64,000 bases of DNA. It comes from Nicotiana tabacum (lineage: Eukaryota; Streptophyta; Magnoliopsida; Solanales; Solanaceae). The notes under the pieces are model-generated. The model saw nothing but the letters and a program-made list of their open reading frames with translations, had not been told where the DNA came from and ran no database searches. Position numbers and translations under genes: made by a program. This document shows, piece after piece, positions 22,491 through 34,816 of the stretch (the stretch's first letter is position 1; each line of letters begins with the position of its first letter). The DNA lies in assembly GCF_000715075.1 (NCBI RefSeq), contig NC_134082.1, positions 138,248,948-138,312,947 on the forward strand. Direction: 5' to 3'.

Positions 22491-22707
22491 AATCACATCT
22501 AGGGGTTCCGAGGGATTTCAAGGTTTCAATGCCTCTAAAACTTAAAACAAATCCTCCCGACCACTCACAATAGTAAAAACAAACACGGGGAACACAGTTA
22601 ACAGGGGAACGAGGCATTAATTCTTAAAATGACCGGTCGCGTCGTTACATCCTCCCCTAGATGTGAGTGGAGTTGAGTACAACATTTCACCCCTAAAACC
22701 TAGTTCA
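22490..22707. other. Scrambled filler insert with inverted LTR head and polypurine tract
   Basis: Between integrase and the 3' LTR lies a patchwork. Bases from about 22530 to 22660 are the reverse complement of the A LTR head plus its polypurine tract (compare 5226-5360). The string TTGAGTACAACATTTCACCC occurs on both sides (22465 and 22674), and CACATCTAGG occurs near 22494, inverted near 22660 and again at 22708. Templated patches of this kind are typical of synthesis-dependent break repair. The insert replaces about 0.75 kb of integrase end plus 210 bp of LTR. Confidence 0.78.
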
Positions 22708-25252
22708 CATCTAGGGTTTCATTAGTTCTATTAGCTCCATTGGGTGATTTAGGGCTTAGGGGGCATGTCTGGATTGTGTTTTGGAGGTCCGTAGCTTAAT
22801 TGTGCTTAAAATGCCAAAAATTGAATTATTAAAGTTTCTGGTTCGGTAGTGAGATTTTGATATCGGGGTCGGAATGGAATTCCGGAAGTTGGAGTAGGTC
22901 ATTTGTGTAATTTGGGACATGTGTGCGAAATTTCAGGTCATTCGGATGAGGTTTGATAGACTTTTGATCGAAAGCGGAAATTGGAAGTTTTGTAAATCCT
23001 TAGGCTTGAATTGGGGAGTGGTTTGTGGTGTTAGCATTGTTTGTTGTGATTTAAGGGTTGGAATAAGTTCGTATGATATTTTGGGATTGGTTGGCATGTT
23101 TGGTTGAGGTCCTGGGGGCCTCGAGTGAGTTTCGGGTGCTTAACACAAGTTGATTTTGGACTTAGGCAAAAATATGAGTGTTGACCCTGTCATAAGCGCA
23201 CCTGCGTGTGTGGAACTGCAGGTGCGGCGCCATAAAAGTGGCTTGGTAAGCGTAGAAGCGGAATTGTCCAGGCTCTAGAAAACTGCAGGAGCAATTGGGT
23301 GACCGCAAATGCGAGACCGCAGATGCGGACCCAACCAATTAAGTGATTTTTTGCACCTGTGATGCCTTTTCCGCAGGTGCAGGAACGTAGGTGCAGTAAT
23401 TGAACCGCTGAAGCGGATTCGCTGGTCAGAAAGAGGGAAAAAACGAGGGTTTGAAATCAAAACTTGGAAAAATGATTTGGATCTCGGTTTAGGGCGATTT
23501 ATCGAGGGTTTTTTAAGGAGAAGCATTGGGTAACGATTTCTATCTTCATTTTGATCCTAGAACTTTAATCAATCTTAGTTTTGTCATTTAATTTCAGATT
23601 TGGGATGGGAATTGGGGAAAAGTTGAGGAAAAATCTTAGGCCTAATTTTGGGGTTTCGATCGAGGTTCTGGTATAAGATTTGAGAGTTTTTGGTATGGTT
23701 AGAATCGTGAGTGAATGGGTGATCATAATTTGTGATTTTTACCTGATTTCGAGACGTGGGCCCGGGGGAATTTTTGGGCGATTTTATTAATTTCATGTGT
23801 TAGCTTCAAATTAATTAGTTAAATTAGTTACATGAAGTTATATTTATATTTTGCAATTAATTTGAGTACATTTGGGCCATTTGGAGTCGGTACTCGCGGC
23901 AAGAACGTGATTTCAAGTTGATTGAGCTGGTTTCAGGTAGGTGGCATGTCTAACCTTGTGTGGGGGAACTCCCCTTAGGATTTGGTATTATTGATATATG
24001 AAATGTCTTGTACGTGAGGTGACGCGTGCGTACATGTTTTAATTGTTGAAAATCGTGTTTTCATTAAGTAAATATAATTGTGTTTTTCTTTCGTGTTTAT
24101 ACTACTTGCAATTTAAGCCTACTTTTAGCTTAGGGAAGCATGTCTATGTGACTTAATTGCTTTACTTGTTCAAACTGCTTTATTTGAATTTTGTGCAGCA
24201 TGCTAGGTTTGAAATACTGTTTTACCTAGGGTTTGAAATTGGATTGAATTGAATATTCTTCATGTTGCTACTATATGTTTACTTTGGGACTACGGGCGAT
24301 ATCCCGGTAGATCCCCGTTGCATGTTTATTTGGGACTGCAGATTGATATTTCGGTGGATCCCCCTGCACAGTTATATTGGAACTACGGGACTGTGCCCGG
24401 TAGATTCCCCCGGTACTGGGTATTTACATTTTAGGACTATGGATCGGGATTCCGGTAGATCCCCTGTGCACTATGATTGGACTACGGGATGACACCCAGG
24501 AGATCTACTGGATATTTACATTAGGGACTACAAGACGGTATCCTGGTAGATCCCCGATTGCTGGATATTTATATTTGGGGACTACAGAACGGATCCCGGT
24601 AGATCCCCGGTTTCTATTGCTGTGTGGAGTTACATTCCTTCTGTGATTTTTCTCTTTGTTGTAATTATTGTTATCCTTATTATCCTGTGTTACTTTATAC
24701 CGTCTCATTTCCTTATATATATATATATGTACATGACCGGTAGGTCCTTGACCTTCCTCGTCATTACCCAACCGAGGTTAGGCCTGACACTTATTGGGTA
24801 CCGCTGTGGTGTACTCATGCTCTTTCCTGCACATATTTTCATGTGTAGATCGAGGTTCTTTAGCTTAGCCCTATTACCCTTGAGGTGAGGCGATTCTTCA
24901 GAATCTTCGAGGTATATCTACCACGTCCGCAGACCAAGGAGTCCCTCTCCATTCTCTATTGTAGCTATAGCCCATCTCTATTTCCTTTGATTTAGACATT
25001 CTGAAGTTAGAGCACTATGTAGTATCCATAGCTTGTGATTTCATGAGATTTCGGGTTTTAGAAAAAAAAATCAGTTGAGAGTGTGTATTTGTATATGTCG
25101 AGCGGCATCTTAAACGTTTTAATTATGTTTGTCCATAGTTTCTACTAGTTTTTATATGTTGTTTCCTTTTTTCAAAAATTGTTAGGCTTACCTGGTCGTA
25201 ATGACTAGGTGCCAACAAGATAGTTCACGGAGGGTGAATTGGCTTCGTGATA
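22708..25252 (+). repeat. A2 3' LTR, head missing
   Basis: It is collinear with 5448-8050, with differences of only a few percent. Hairpin repeats lie at 24288-24610, a short TA run at 24714-24731 and the weakened LTR hairpin at about 24828-24849. It ends TCGTGATA at 25252. Confidence 0.87.
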
Positions 25253-25257
25253 ATAAC

Positions 25258-26658
25258 ATTATGGGTAATGTTTATCTTCAAAAATTTTCGAAATCCGGGC
25301 ATGTGGGCCCGGGGTGAATTTTAGAAATTCTTCAAATTGGGTTAGGAAATGACCTTGATGGTTAGGATGTGAACTCTTGAGCATGCATTGATTATTCATA
25401 TATCATTTGTCTAGCTTCGGGTCGTTTGGCACCTAGTGGAGAATTTAAAGCACAATTTTGGATCGGGAAGTGAGCTTTGAGATGAGGTAAGTCTCCTTTA
25501 TAACCTTGTGAGAGGGAATTAACCTCGTAAGTGAATTAAATAAATGTGTGTACCTATTTGTGGGGGCTATGTACGTACGGGGTGACGAGAGTTCGTATGT
25601 AGCTACTATTATGCTATTGTACGGGTAGTTTAGGACATGTATCATGCTTTACTTGAAGTGTTTGCGCCCTTACTTGCTAATTCAATTACTTAAGGCGTCA
25701 GAACTTGATAAAAAAGTGTAAAAGTTTAAACTCATTTACTCTAAATAATTAATTTAATACTTGACTGTAAATGTGAAATTTGTGTTTCCTTTGAATATAA
25801 ATTGCTATTTGTGGATTGGGCAGAACGTCTCGGTAGTAAATAGATGCATCTATGGTTCACGCTGTTCCACCCTCCAGTAGTGCGCAATTAAATATTATTT
25901 TGGATCGGGCCGTACGAACCTCAGCATGATGTGCGCATGACTTGATTGATTGTTTTGGGATTATTGATGATCGATGTTGCCTCATTGGCCGCAGATATAA
26001 ATTGTTAAAATAGGAAAATAAATTTAGAAATCTCCTACTAACAAAAGAATTGTTTACCTGCTTCATTTTATTGAGTTTATAGTCATCTTATAAAACCCAT
26101 GATTTATCATATTATCGATATATTATTTCTTGCCAAAGTAAGTGTCGGATTCGACCTATCGTCACTACTTCTTCGAGTTTAGACTTGATACTTATAGGGT
26201 ACTCATTGTTTTCGTACTCATACTACACTTGTTGTAAAACATTTTTACAAGCACATGCATGGCTAGTGGCCTAGTGGGCGCAGCGGCATGGTTGACATGC
26301 GGAGTTAGGTGAGCTGCATCTTATGTACGATACGCGGCCAGCAGAGTATCTTTCAGAGTTATTGTATTTTCTTTTTCTGTCCAAATTTGTAATCTAGACA
26401 ATTATTGTATTTCATTTATTTCCTAGTAAATTCTCATGCACTTGTGATACCGGATTCTAGGGGGATTATGGGATATTTAGTATTGAATTGGAAAACATTA
26501 TTATTAATATTTAAAGTTCTTCTTTACTAGTTAAATTGAAGGAAATCTATGGCTTTATAAATATAAAAAATGAGAATTTATTTAACTATTTAGTGTTGGG
26601 TTGCCTGATAGTGGTGTCCAGCACCATCACGACCTTCATCGTATTTTAGGTCGTGACA
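25258..26658 (+). repeat. Element B2 5' LTR, downstream part
   Basis: This is the duplicate of 8056-9458, with the same TTGTAAAA/TTTTACAA hairpin (about 26236-26254) and the same end TCGTGACA (26651-26658). The upstream part of this LTR is absent because the duplication junction falls inside the A2 LTR. Confidence 0.8.
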
Positions 26659-29600
26659 ATATGGTATCAGAGTACTAGGTTCACTTAGGTCTCACGAGTC
26701 ATGATCAAGTCTAGTAGAGTCTTCCGGATCATTACGGAGACGTCTGTACTTATCTTCGAGAGGCTACAGGGCTATTAGGGGCACTTTCCTTTTTGATTCC
26801 TCATCGTGTGAATTGATCCTTTTGAGGCTTGTACATTTATTTCTTTCATATTCAATATTATACGATGTGAAGTGCTTGTTATGGATTAGGAATCAAGGAA
26901 TTGTCATGGTACTATAGGTGCAGGATGTTTCTGCATGCATATTTGATTGGGCTATTACCATTGTATTTCGGAAGGTCGTCTTATCGTTTCAGCTCAGTAT
27001 CAGTATAACCTAAGGTTTTGAGATTTTGCATTGATTATTATGATGATTCTTGCATTGATATCGCACATTATTTTGTGTAATGGTAGGAGGCTTGTTTAGG
27101 CGTCGAGGCATTGAATAACCTGAAAGGAGGTTTTACACAGTGCATGATTCAGAGATTCAGTATTCTATTTCCGGTGGAGGAAAGGCGATCAGACTAGGAA
27201 TGTTTAAATTTTGGTTGATTGAGTAACGAGGCTTGGTATTTTCGAGCGTGGTAGCATTCTCAATTGTGATGTGGTGTCATCAACCTTGTTGAACGCGTTA
27301 AGGTTCGTCGATGTTATGACCTTCTTCAATTTGCCTTCGGGAAGGGTATTGTGAAATAATGCCAGAGGAGTGGCTATCATAGATCATGGTATGTAGTGGT
27401 TCAGGATATCGACGTTCCTAGTGTAGATGTCTTGAGAAAGATGATTCTTATAAAAGTTTAAAGTTAGTAGTGATCTAGTGGTGCAAGTGCTATAGAGATA
27501 GATTCTGATTTAAGCCAACAACTGGGCGGCGAAGGATGGGGAAGGACATGTGCGAGGTGTCTTGTTGTGGTTAAATATCTAGAAGGCAGTGTGGAAGAAG
27601 CACAAGTCGAATAGTTTCTTAAAGGAGAGGGTTTAACCTAAGTGGGAGAGTGTCAGAGTAACATATGGGTTCTGCGATAGGATAGTTACGCCTTGAGAAT
27701 AGTTTAGAGCAATTTTGGATTTATGGTGGACAGTGACTAGGTCTACGGACTTAATTTGAAATATTGTATATTATACAGCGGGGGATTGGATACAACAGAA
27801 ATAAGTTGCTTGATACGAAGAAGGATACATCATGACTTTGGATTTGAAGCTATTGTTGCACCTTTAGTTGATGTCCATGTGGAGTGAACCGACTTGTATA
27901 GCTGATCGTAGTATTTGTACCCAGTGCAGCGACGTTGGAATATGTCAGCATGTAATTTCCGCATGTGGGTTATCCCCTATGAGCAGGTCAATGGTCACGT
28001 GGTTGATGAAGCTTCTACGAAGAATTCTACTCGCTATCCGGTGAGAGGTCGATTATGTAAATGTAGCTAGTAATTCAGAGTGTTCATGAAATGGTTAACA
28101 GAAGGATTTCGAGGAATTTGGCAATTTGATTGTGCAAGATCATGTCAAAAGTAGCTCCAAGCTAAGCGGGAGAGCCCTACCGTCTACGAATTTGGATTTA
28201 CATGGTTGTCTACTTGTGAAGTTTCTGGTTATCAGCATGTTATGGGTTATTACGACTAAGGAAAGAGAATATCAGTGTTAATTTGAGTAAAGTATTTGAT
28301 AAATATGCGCTATAATTGGCCTTATCGATCCATCTTTAGGCTTCGGGAAGGCTCAGGATTTGTGTTTCGTGTAGAGGTGATTTACAAGGAAAGTGATTCA
28401 GCCGAGTGCTTCTTTGAGAGGGTGTTCATGTGATAGCACAGCCTTGGAGTTGATTATATTCGGGACCAAGTCAGAGTGGGTGACTCTCAATAACTATCCA
28501 AGGGGATTCAAAAGTTAAAGTGTGGTGCTTGGGGATTTCGAGTCCGTAGTATGGGTGAGTGTCGAGCTTTTGCAATGGATTATGAAAAGGGGCTTGGAGT
28601 GTTCTATGTTATCTTCCATCTGTAGGGTAACATGAGAGGAATGGAGAGAATGAATTTGGATTTATAGAAGAATTTCCAAAATGGGTGTACCATTTGAAGA
28701 TGCAAATGTGCGCACAAGGAGGGTATGAGATGATTCGTGGGGTTTGGGACAACTTGGTCTCATGAAATGGGATCACTCAGTATGAGTACGAATTGATTTC
28801 ATTATATTTTGAATTGATCCATTGTTATTTCTAAGGAAAGTCTAGAGTAAATTAGAAGAAGTTGGTTCAGTTAGCAATGGTTGAATCGACATGGTGGTGG
28901 CAATGATCATTTCCTTTAGCATGTTAGGGTATGCATATGATTGGTGGCAATACGTGCGAGGATTGGGGGCCACTGTAGTTTGATTTATTTAGAGATATTC
29001 AATTATAATGGTCTGATAAATGTAGACGGACCCCGGTAGAGTTACCGTGGCTTAGACCCCTACTTGAGGATTGTATTTTTTGCTTTTATGGGAATTGAGT
29101 CGCGTGTTGCAATGGTTCTCCTAAAATGAGTTAAGTGAAAGGTTTCTATATGATGAAGTGTGTATCTTTTTAGTGGTTCAGGAGTTATGATGGAATTCTT
29201 GTGCTCTCACGCATTGGTAGGATAGGTGCGGTAAGCGGCATAAAATTTGAAGGTTGAGTATCGAGGTTGCAGTTTGGTTTTGACAAGAATGTCACGAGCT
29301 CGGATGAAAAGGAAAGGATTTAGATGTTTAGAGTAAACTATTGTCTTTAGTGTCACCTGAGGTCGGTGTCATGTGTAAGAGGCTTTGTATACTGATATGC
29401 GGAGCCTTGATTTGCTTTACAGCATTAATATGGCTGGAGGTATGGATGTGTAGACTTGTTACCTGGTGTGTAAGGTCCTGGGAGCGTGACCATGGGAAGA
29501 TTGTATAAGTGTGACATGTATTCACTTGATTAATTGAATATTGGAACCAAGTATAGAGATTTTTGTAGTATCGTTCAAGTGAGAATTTATGTTTGAGGGG

Positions 29601-30740
29601 CGCTCAGTTCATTTGGATGTGGACTATGGAAGTTTTTTCTGGATCGACGGTTGTTCTTGTGTGTTATGGGAGAAAGGTTACTAGCATAGTGCGATACGAT
29701 CAGAATCAACTTGAATGGATCTAAATGTGAACGTGGAATCTATTTTAGGCCGGTTGTATTCATTTTAGCATAGCACTCCTTGTAAAGGAGTATTTAGACG
29801 TTGGATGTTGTTTTGTCATCGGCTATTTCATGTAATACTATATTATATACCATGTGAGTTGTGAAACAACATGATAAATTTCATACGTGTTGAGGTCCCA
29901 TGTAGCGATGGTATTATGTGAGCATGATAGCTCTCGAGATTTAGATCATATATCGCACCTTAGTTGTGCTTGAGTTTTGTAGCGTATGGCGCTATCCGTC
30001 TCCGCAGGGATGGTATTATGCACTTGGCGTGCTTGTGGCCAATATTCGGGTATTTTGTAGTCATGATCATTCTAGCTCGTTAAGTATCTCCTTATATATA
30101 TTTTATGTGTGGATCGGGTTGCACGCCACAATAGTGTGATGTTGAGTACAATCCCCTATATTTATTCTTATGTGTGTTTTGTTTCCCATTTTCTGAGGAA
30201 GGTTCATAACACCTTTTCGGTTGTGTAATTAGTTATGTAGGTTGAGTAGTCTTTTCCAGAGTTCATCTTCCTTATGTATCACATTTGAGTTGGTAGCTTG
30301 TTGGCATATTGTGGAAACATATGAGACCTTTGGTCGTGTCTGAAGTGGCTTATTGCCTGAGCATCTCGTACTGGGTGAGGCGAGATTATTGGACCTAGGA
30401 TCAGTGCGATCGAATTTATATGAAGTATATTAAAGAGCAAATATAGTTATTTGGTTCATGATGAGGCAATGGATCTTGTCAAGAGAATAAACTCAGTGAA
30501 TTATTGACTCAGCAGTTGGTCATAAATTTCTACATATATTTTCCATCGTGGCAGTATTGCAAGAATTGGAATAAGACTTATATATGTCAGAGGGTGCATT
30601 GTGAGCATCGAATTCGTGAAATTTTGGCTATTGTTATTAGAAGATATTATTATGGTCATGTGAGTTATGCGGTGCACGGTGTGGATCCAGAGCAGTTCTT
30701 AGCACGTTCGAAGATGAACGTATGTATAAGTCAGAAAGAA
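26659..30740 (+). mobile_element. Element B2 internal region with no recognisable gag-pol (LARD-like)
   Basis: It is collinear with 9459-13832. It is shorter through several deletions, for example the counterpart of about 10949-10997 is missing at 28147 and about 150 bp is missing before 30688. Differences are scattered single bases and small indels in all frame positions, as expected for non-coding sequence. No gag, protease, RT or integrase words were found. The end carries ACGTTCGAAGATGAACGT and a purine-rich AGTCAGAAAGAA before the LTR. Confidence 0.65.
26662..26673 (+). other. Primer binding site, B2
   Basis: TGGTATCAGAGT is identical to the B1 site and lies three bases after the LTR end. 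Confidence 0.85.
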
Positions 30741-31872
30741 TGTAACGACCCAACCGGTCATTTTGAGATATAGCATGTCATTTGGCGGGTTGAGGTCATG
30801 AGCAACTTCAGTTCAAGTATTATAACTTATACGCATGGTCGGAGTTGAAATTCGGGAAGTTCAGAGTTGACTGGGAAAGAGAATTCTCATTTCGGAAGCT
30901 TTAAGTTGGAAGATTCTGATTAATATTGGATTTTGAGTAAAGGACCCTGGAATAGGGATTTGAAAGTTTTAACAGGTTTGTATGATGCTTTTGGACTTGG
31001 GTGTATGTCCGGACCAGGTTTTTGATGACACCGGAATGTTTCAACACCTAATGTGGAAGTTAGCATTTTGGAAGAATTTCATATATTTGGGTCGAAGTGC
31101 ATTCATTGTTATCGATGTCCGTTTGGGATTGTGAGTCTTGAAATAGCTCTGTATGGTGAATCTAGTGTTCGGAGTGCGTCCGGACATTGTTTCGGAGGTG
31201 CATAGGTCATTTTGGGGTCATTTGGCTAAAGTTAGAAATTTGAAGGGTTTTTTGGAGTTTCAACGGAAGTGGACTTTTGTTATCGGGGTTGGATTCTGAT
31301 TCCGGAAGTTGGAGTAGGTCCTTAATATCAAATGTGACTTGTGTGCATAATTTGAGGTCAATCAGACATGATTTGATAGTTTTCGGCATCGAATATAGAA
31401 GTTTAAAGTTTTAAAGTTATTAAGCTTGAATTGGAGTGTGATTCATTGTTTTAGCATTGTTTAATGTGATTTGAAGGCTCGACTAAGTTGTAATGTATTT
31501 TGGGACATATTTGTATATTTAGTTAGGGTTTTGGGGGCCTCGGGTGGGTCCTGGTGGTTAACGGTTCAAGCTTCAAAGGATGGCTGTAGTGCATCAGTTC
31601 TGTTCTAATCGTCACCTGCGCAAGTTTGACCATAGGTGCATGACCGCAGAAGCAGGAAAATGGTCGCAGGTATGGTCTGGGAGAAAATGGGCAGTGATCG
31701 GAGGTGCCAAGAGTTGTCCACACCTGCGAGATTGGGAGAGAAAGCCTAGGGGCGCATTTTGCGGGAGTACATCCGCATATGCGGATGCGCATCTGCGCAT
31801 GGGTGACTGCAAATGTAGAAATGGGCTGGAGGCCCTGGATCGCAGAAGCGATGGGAGATCTACAGAAGCGCT
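30741..31872 (+). repeat. B2 3' LTR, uninterrupted but right-truncated
   Basis: It begins TGTAACGACCCAACCGGTC and gives the unbroken version of the LTR that is split in B1. The GC-rich block at 31600-31870 contains a perfect 16-bp palindrome, ATCCGCATATGCGGAT (31771-31786), next to GCGCATCTGCGC. It ends near 31872, where the head of another LTR (element C) begins. Small overlapping frames on both strands here (31523-31930) show no family. Confidence 0.75.
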
Positions 31873-32530
31873 ACTATCCCGACCGGTCGTTTTGAACTTT
31901 TGCACTTTGATCGCCAATTCCCGGGCATGACTTGCCCCGTGTAATGTATTATGACTGATGTAGATCGTTGGTTCTGGTTTTCAGGAAAAATCAGAATGAA
32001 TTTGAAGGAACAATCTCAGTTGAAAGCTTTGAATTTGAAAGGTTTGATTAAGAGTTGACTTATTTGTATATGAGATTGGATCTGAAATTTTATGATATTG
32101 ATAGCTTAGTTGGGTGATTTATGATTTAGTAGCGTGATCGAAATGCATTTTGGAAGTCTGTGGAAGGATTTGGCTTGAATTGACAAAGTTAATATTTTGG
32201 CGAATTCCGGTTGATAGGTGAAATTTTTATCCGAGGGTCGGAATGGAATTCCGAGAGTTGCTGTAGCTTCGTTATGTCATTTGTGATATGTGTGCAAAAT
32301 TTCAGGTCATTTGGACGTCGTTTGGTCGATTTTTTGATCGAATTCAGATTTCAGAAGTTTTGGAATTCTTAGGCTTGAATCTGAGGGTGATTTGATGTTT
32401 TGATGTTGTTTTGAGCGTTCCGAAGGTTGGAACAAGTTTGAATTATGTTATGGGGTGTGTTGGCATGTTTGGTCGGGGTCCCATGAGTCTCGGATAAGTT
32501 TTGGAAGAGTTTTTGGAAGATTTTGTCTTT
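31873..32530 (+). repeat. Element C 5' LTR, upstream part
   Basis: From CCCGACCGGTCG (31878) to about 32515 it matches 57270-57903, the LTR at the other end of element C. The first bases, expected as TGTAACGA, read CTACTAT, so the head is decayed or cut at the junction with the B2 LTR. Confidence 0.72.
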
Positions 32531-32543
32531 TTGAGCATAAGAA

Positions 32544-34801
32544 TGTAATGATCCAAAGATCCATTTTTAGTTCTAGAGATCGAAATTTGATTTTGAGACT
32601 TCCGGAATTTTGATAATGAATTATAGGACATATGGAAAGTTTGGTCTAATTTAATCAAGTCGCAATTTGGTTTTTGACACGAAACATGAGTTAATTGTTT
32701 AACGAGCGAAATGGGTATTGAACTGATCAAATGAGCTCGACTGAAGGGCTATGTTTGTATTATTATTTGTGCTTATAGGAACAAGAATCATTGAGTTCCA
32801 AGTTCGTATGATGGAGTTAGAGCCTTTTTAGTGAAAAGAAAAGCTGCTGCAGTTTTCTGGGCAGTTTCTGCATTTTTTCGCACGTGTGAACAGTGACCGC
32901 ACCTGCGTTGGACACGTGGTTGGATGAAGTTTCATATTCCTTAATTTTTGTTGGGTTCCAAGATGTGGGCCCCACGGGCGAATTTTGAGTGCAATTTCGG
33001 AGGTGATTTGAAACCCTGGATTATATGTCGTTGTGTTACTTTAAGTTGATTTGCACGCTGGATGACGAGCGTGGGGTAGAGAACTGATGGGGATTGTGAC
33101 CTAGTCCATCCCGAACGAATATTTTAATGCATATTTGATAGTTAATTGTCTGACATTATTATATTTTTGGGTTGTATGCCTTGTTTGGGGCCTTGTGCCA
33201 ACTTGTTGTGACCCTTAGGGGCATTTTTACTATCTTTCCTCACTCTATTTGTTTGAAAGCATATTTTCAGTCATGTTTTACCTGTTTATTGCTCAAATCT
33301 GGCTTTATCACTATATTCTTAACATTTGGAAATTATTTTGGGCTGAGTTCCCTGTTTTACTGAGATAGACCGAGGGTCTGATTGTGAGATTGATGACTGA
33401 GATAGACTGAGAGTCTGATGGTGAGGTTAATGACTGAGAGAGGCCGAGGGCCTAGTTGTGAGGATTATATATCTATGGATCGGGTTGCACGCCGCAGCAA
33501 TGTATATATATATATATATGGATCAGGTTGCACGCCGCAACGATACTTATATGGATCGGGCTGCGTGCCGCAGCAATATAGCGCTTGGGCTGTAGGAGCC
33601 CCTCCGGAGTCTGCACACCCCCAGTAAGCGTAGTCGACTATTTATATGGATCGGGCTATGCGCCACAGCGATGCATGGATCGGGCTGCACGCCATAGCGG
33701 TTACTTTGATTTCAGTTATTGTGAGAGATATACGGATCGGGCTGCACGCCGCAGCGGTTACTATATGGTACCAATTGAGCGTGAATGCTGAGTGCGAGTA
33801 CTGATTGGTAAGAGTTGAGTCACGAGTGACAGAGAGGCTATCCCAAGGGGCGATAGATATATACATGCATATGAGTGGTGTTTTACCTGAGAGGCCTGTT
33901 TATGGACTTATTGATTTCACTCCTCTTAAAATGAGTTTCTATCGAATATATTGATTTATTGACTGTTTTCACTCATCTTTATATTGAGCCTCTGTCGAAA
34001 AGTTGCACAAATGTTTTAAAACAACTTTTATTTAAACTGCGCTTTATGAGATGTTCAAAAATTAATCACTGATTTGACATTGGTTATTTCCACTGAGATT
34101 TTCAAGTTATGAAGTGTTTGTGATTACTGTTTTTCCCGAGGGGCTATTTTACGAACTATGCTTTGCCCGAGGGGCTGATTATGACTTTAATCTCTATTAT
34201 TATTTTAAATGGTATTGAACCCATCTTGAAATTGTTGGAAGGTATTTCAAAGATGATTTTTACTAAAAGCTGGATTTTTAAAGGGAAGATTGACTCGTAT
34301 TATGATTTGAAAGCCTGTTGTGTTTATTGAACCCAGTGTAAATTTGGATTCATTGTTTCCTATTGCTCAGCCTTTATTTACTCTTATTACTTACTGGGTT
34401 GGAGTACTCACATTACTCCCTGCACCTCGTGTGCAGATTCAGGTATATCGAAACCCGGTAGCGGGTGTTGATAGCTCAGTCGCGGAGTCATCAAAGTTAG
34501 CAAGGTGGCTGCGTGACGTTCGCAACACCGCTTCCTTCCCATCATTGTTGTTACTGTACTTAGTACATTTTTAGACTTTTGTTGTATTCAGACATTTATA
34601 GTTGCTCATGACTAGTGACACCCCGATGTCGGGCTGGTATTTTATTCCGCATTGTTATTCCAGGATTTTATTATGAAACATTGTTTAATTTAAGGACTAA
34701 AAATGACTCTTCATGCTTAAAGGGTAAGGTGAGTGTTGTGTCGGCTGGCCTTGCCTTTACGAGAGGTGCCATCACGACCAGGCCGGTTTGGGGTCGTGAC
34801 A
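32544..34801 (+). repeat. Second LTR-like segment, possibly a different LTR in or fused to C
   Basis: A new LTR-type start, TGTAATGATCC, occurs at 32544, and the segment ends with the standard TCGTGACA (34794-34801) before the primer site. It has hairpin repeats (33470-33760), two GA-rich repeats (33361-33460) and the CTGCAC/GTGCAG hairpin at 34420-34436. The 3' LTR of C is truncated before this part, so I cannot tell whether 31873-34801 is one LTR, an LTR with another inserted, or a recombinant. Open frames here have no recognisable product. Confidence 0.6.
33470..33760 (+). repeat. LTR repeats of the ATGGATCGGGTTGCACGCC type, each a short hairpin
   Basis: Six or seven irregular copies, separated by 5-60 bp, of a GGATCGGG-(T/C)TGC-...-GCA(A/G)-C word. 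The short stem changes in a paired way: TTGC/GCAA in some copies, CTGC/GCAG in others, GCT/AGC in weaker ones. Confidence 0.65.
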
Positions 34802-34816
34802 AGTTGGTATCAGAGC
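34773..34816 (+). other. LTR-end stem and primer binding site, element C
   Basis: CACGACC (34773-34779) pairs with GGTCGTG (34792-34798). The primer site TGGTATCAGAGC (34805-34816) is an exact initiator Met tRNA-type match. Confidence 0.88.

Larger units (their letters stand above)
15985..25252 (+). mobile_element. Tekay/Del-like chromovirus A2, truncated left, longest pol
   Basis: This is the duplicate of A1. The 5' LTR lacks its head because of the duplication junction. The internal region retains gag, protease, RT, RNase H and the integrase start. The integrase end, the chromodomain, the polypurine tract and the first 210 bp of the 3' LTR are lost and replaced by a scrambled insert (22490-22707). 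The 3' LTR ends at 25252 and is followed by ATAAC, a one-base variant of the A1 target duplication. All genes carry stops and frameshifts. Confidence 0.85.
15985..31668 (+). repeat. Segmental tandem duplication, unit 2
   Basis: This is the second copy of the A-in-B nested arrangement. Its left edge lies inside the A 5' LTR, at the position equivalent to 700, so the first 567 bp of that LTR and the flanking B LTR are missing here. Its right edge, near 31668, is where the match to the end of unit 1 (15972) stops. The left junction carries the short repeated string GCATGTTTGGTTG on both sides (15970-15984 and about 16000). That fits microhomology-assisted joining or an unequal exchange between related LTRs. 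Confidence 0.85.

Noticed and set aside
31523..31930. Overlapping frames on both strands near the GC-rich block of the B2 LTR
   Set aside because: These are shadow frames of CpG-rich LTR sequence, absent as frames from the sister LTR.
31960..31985. Hammerhead ribozyme, prompted by CTGATG
   Set aside because: There are no matching GAAA strand and three stems around it. The word sits in ordinary LTR sequence.
34805..34816. tRNA gene at the TGGTATCAGAGC site
   Set aside because: It is a primer binding site complementary to a tRNA end. No cloverleaf or internal promoter boxes surround it.
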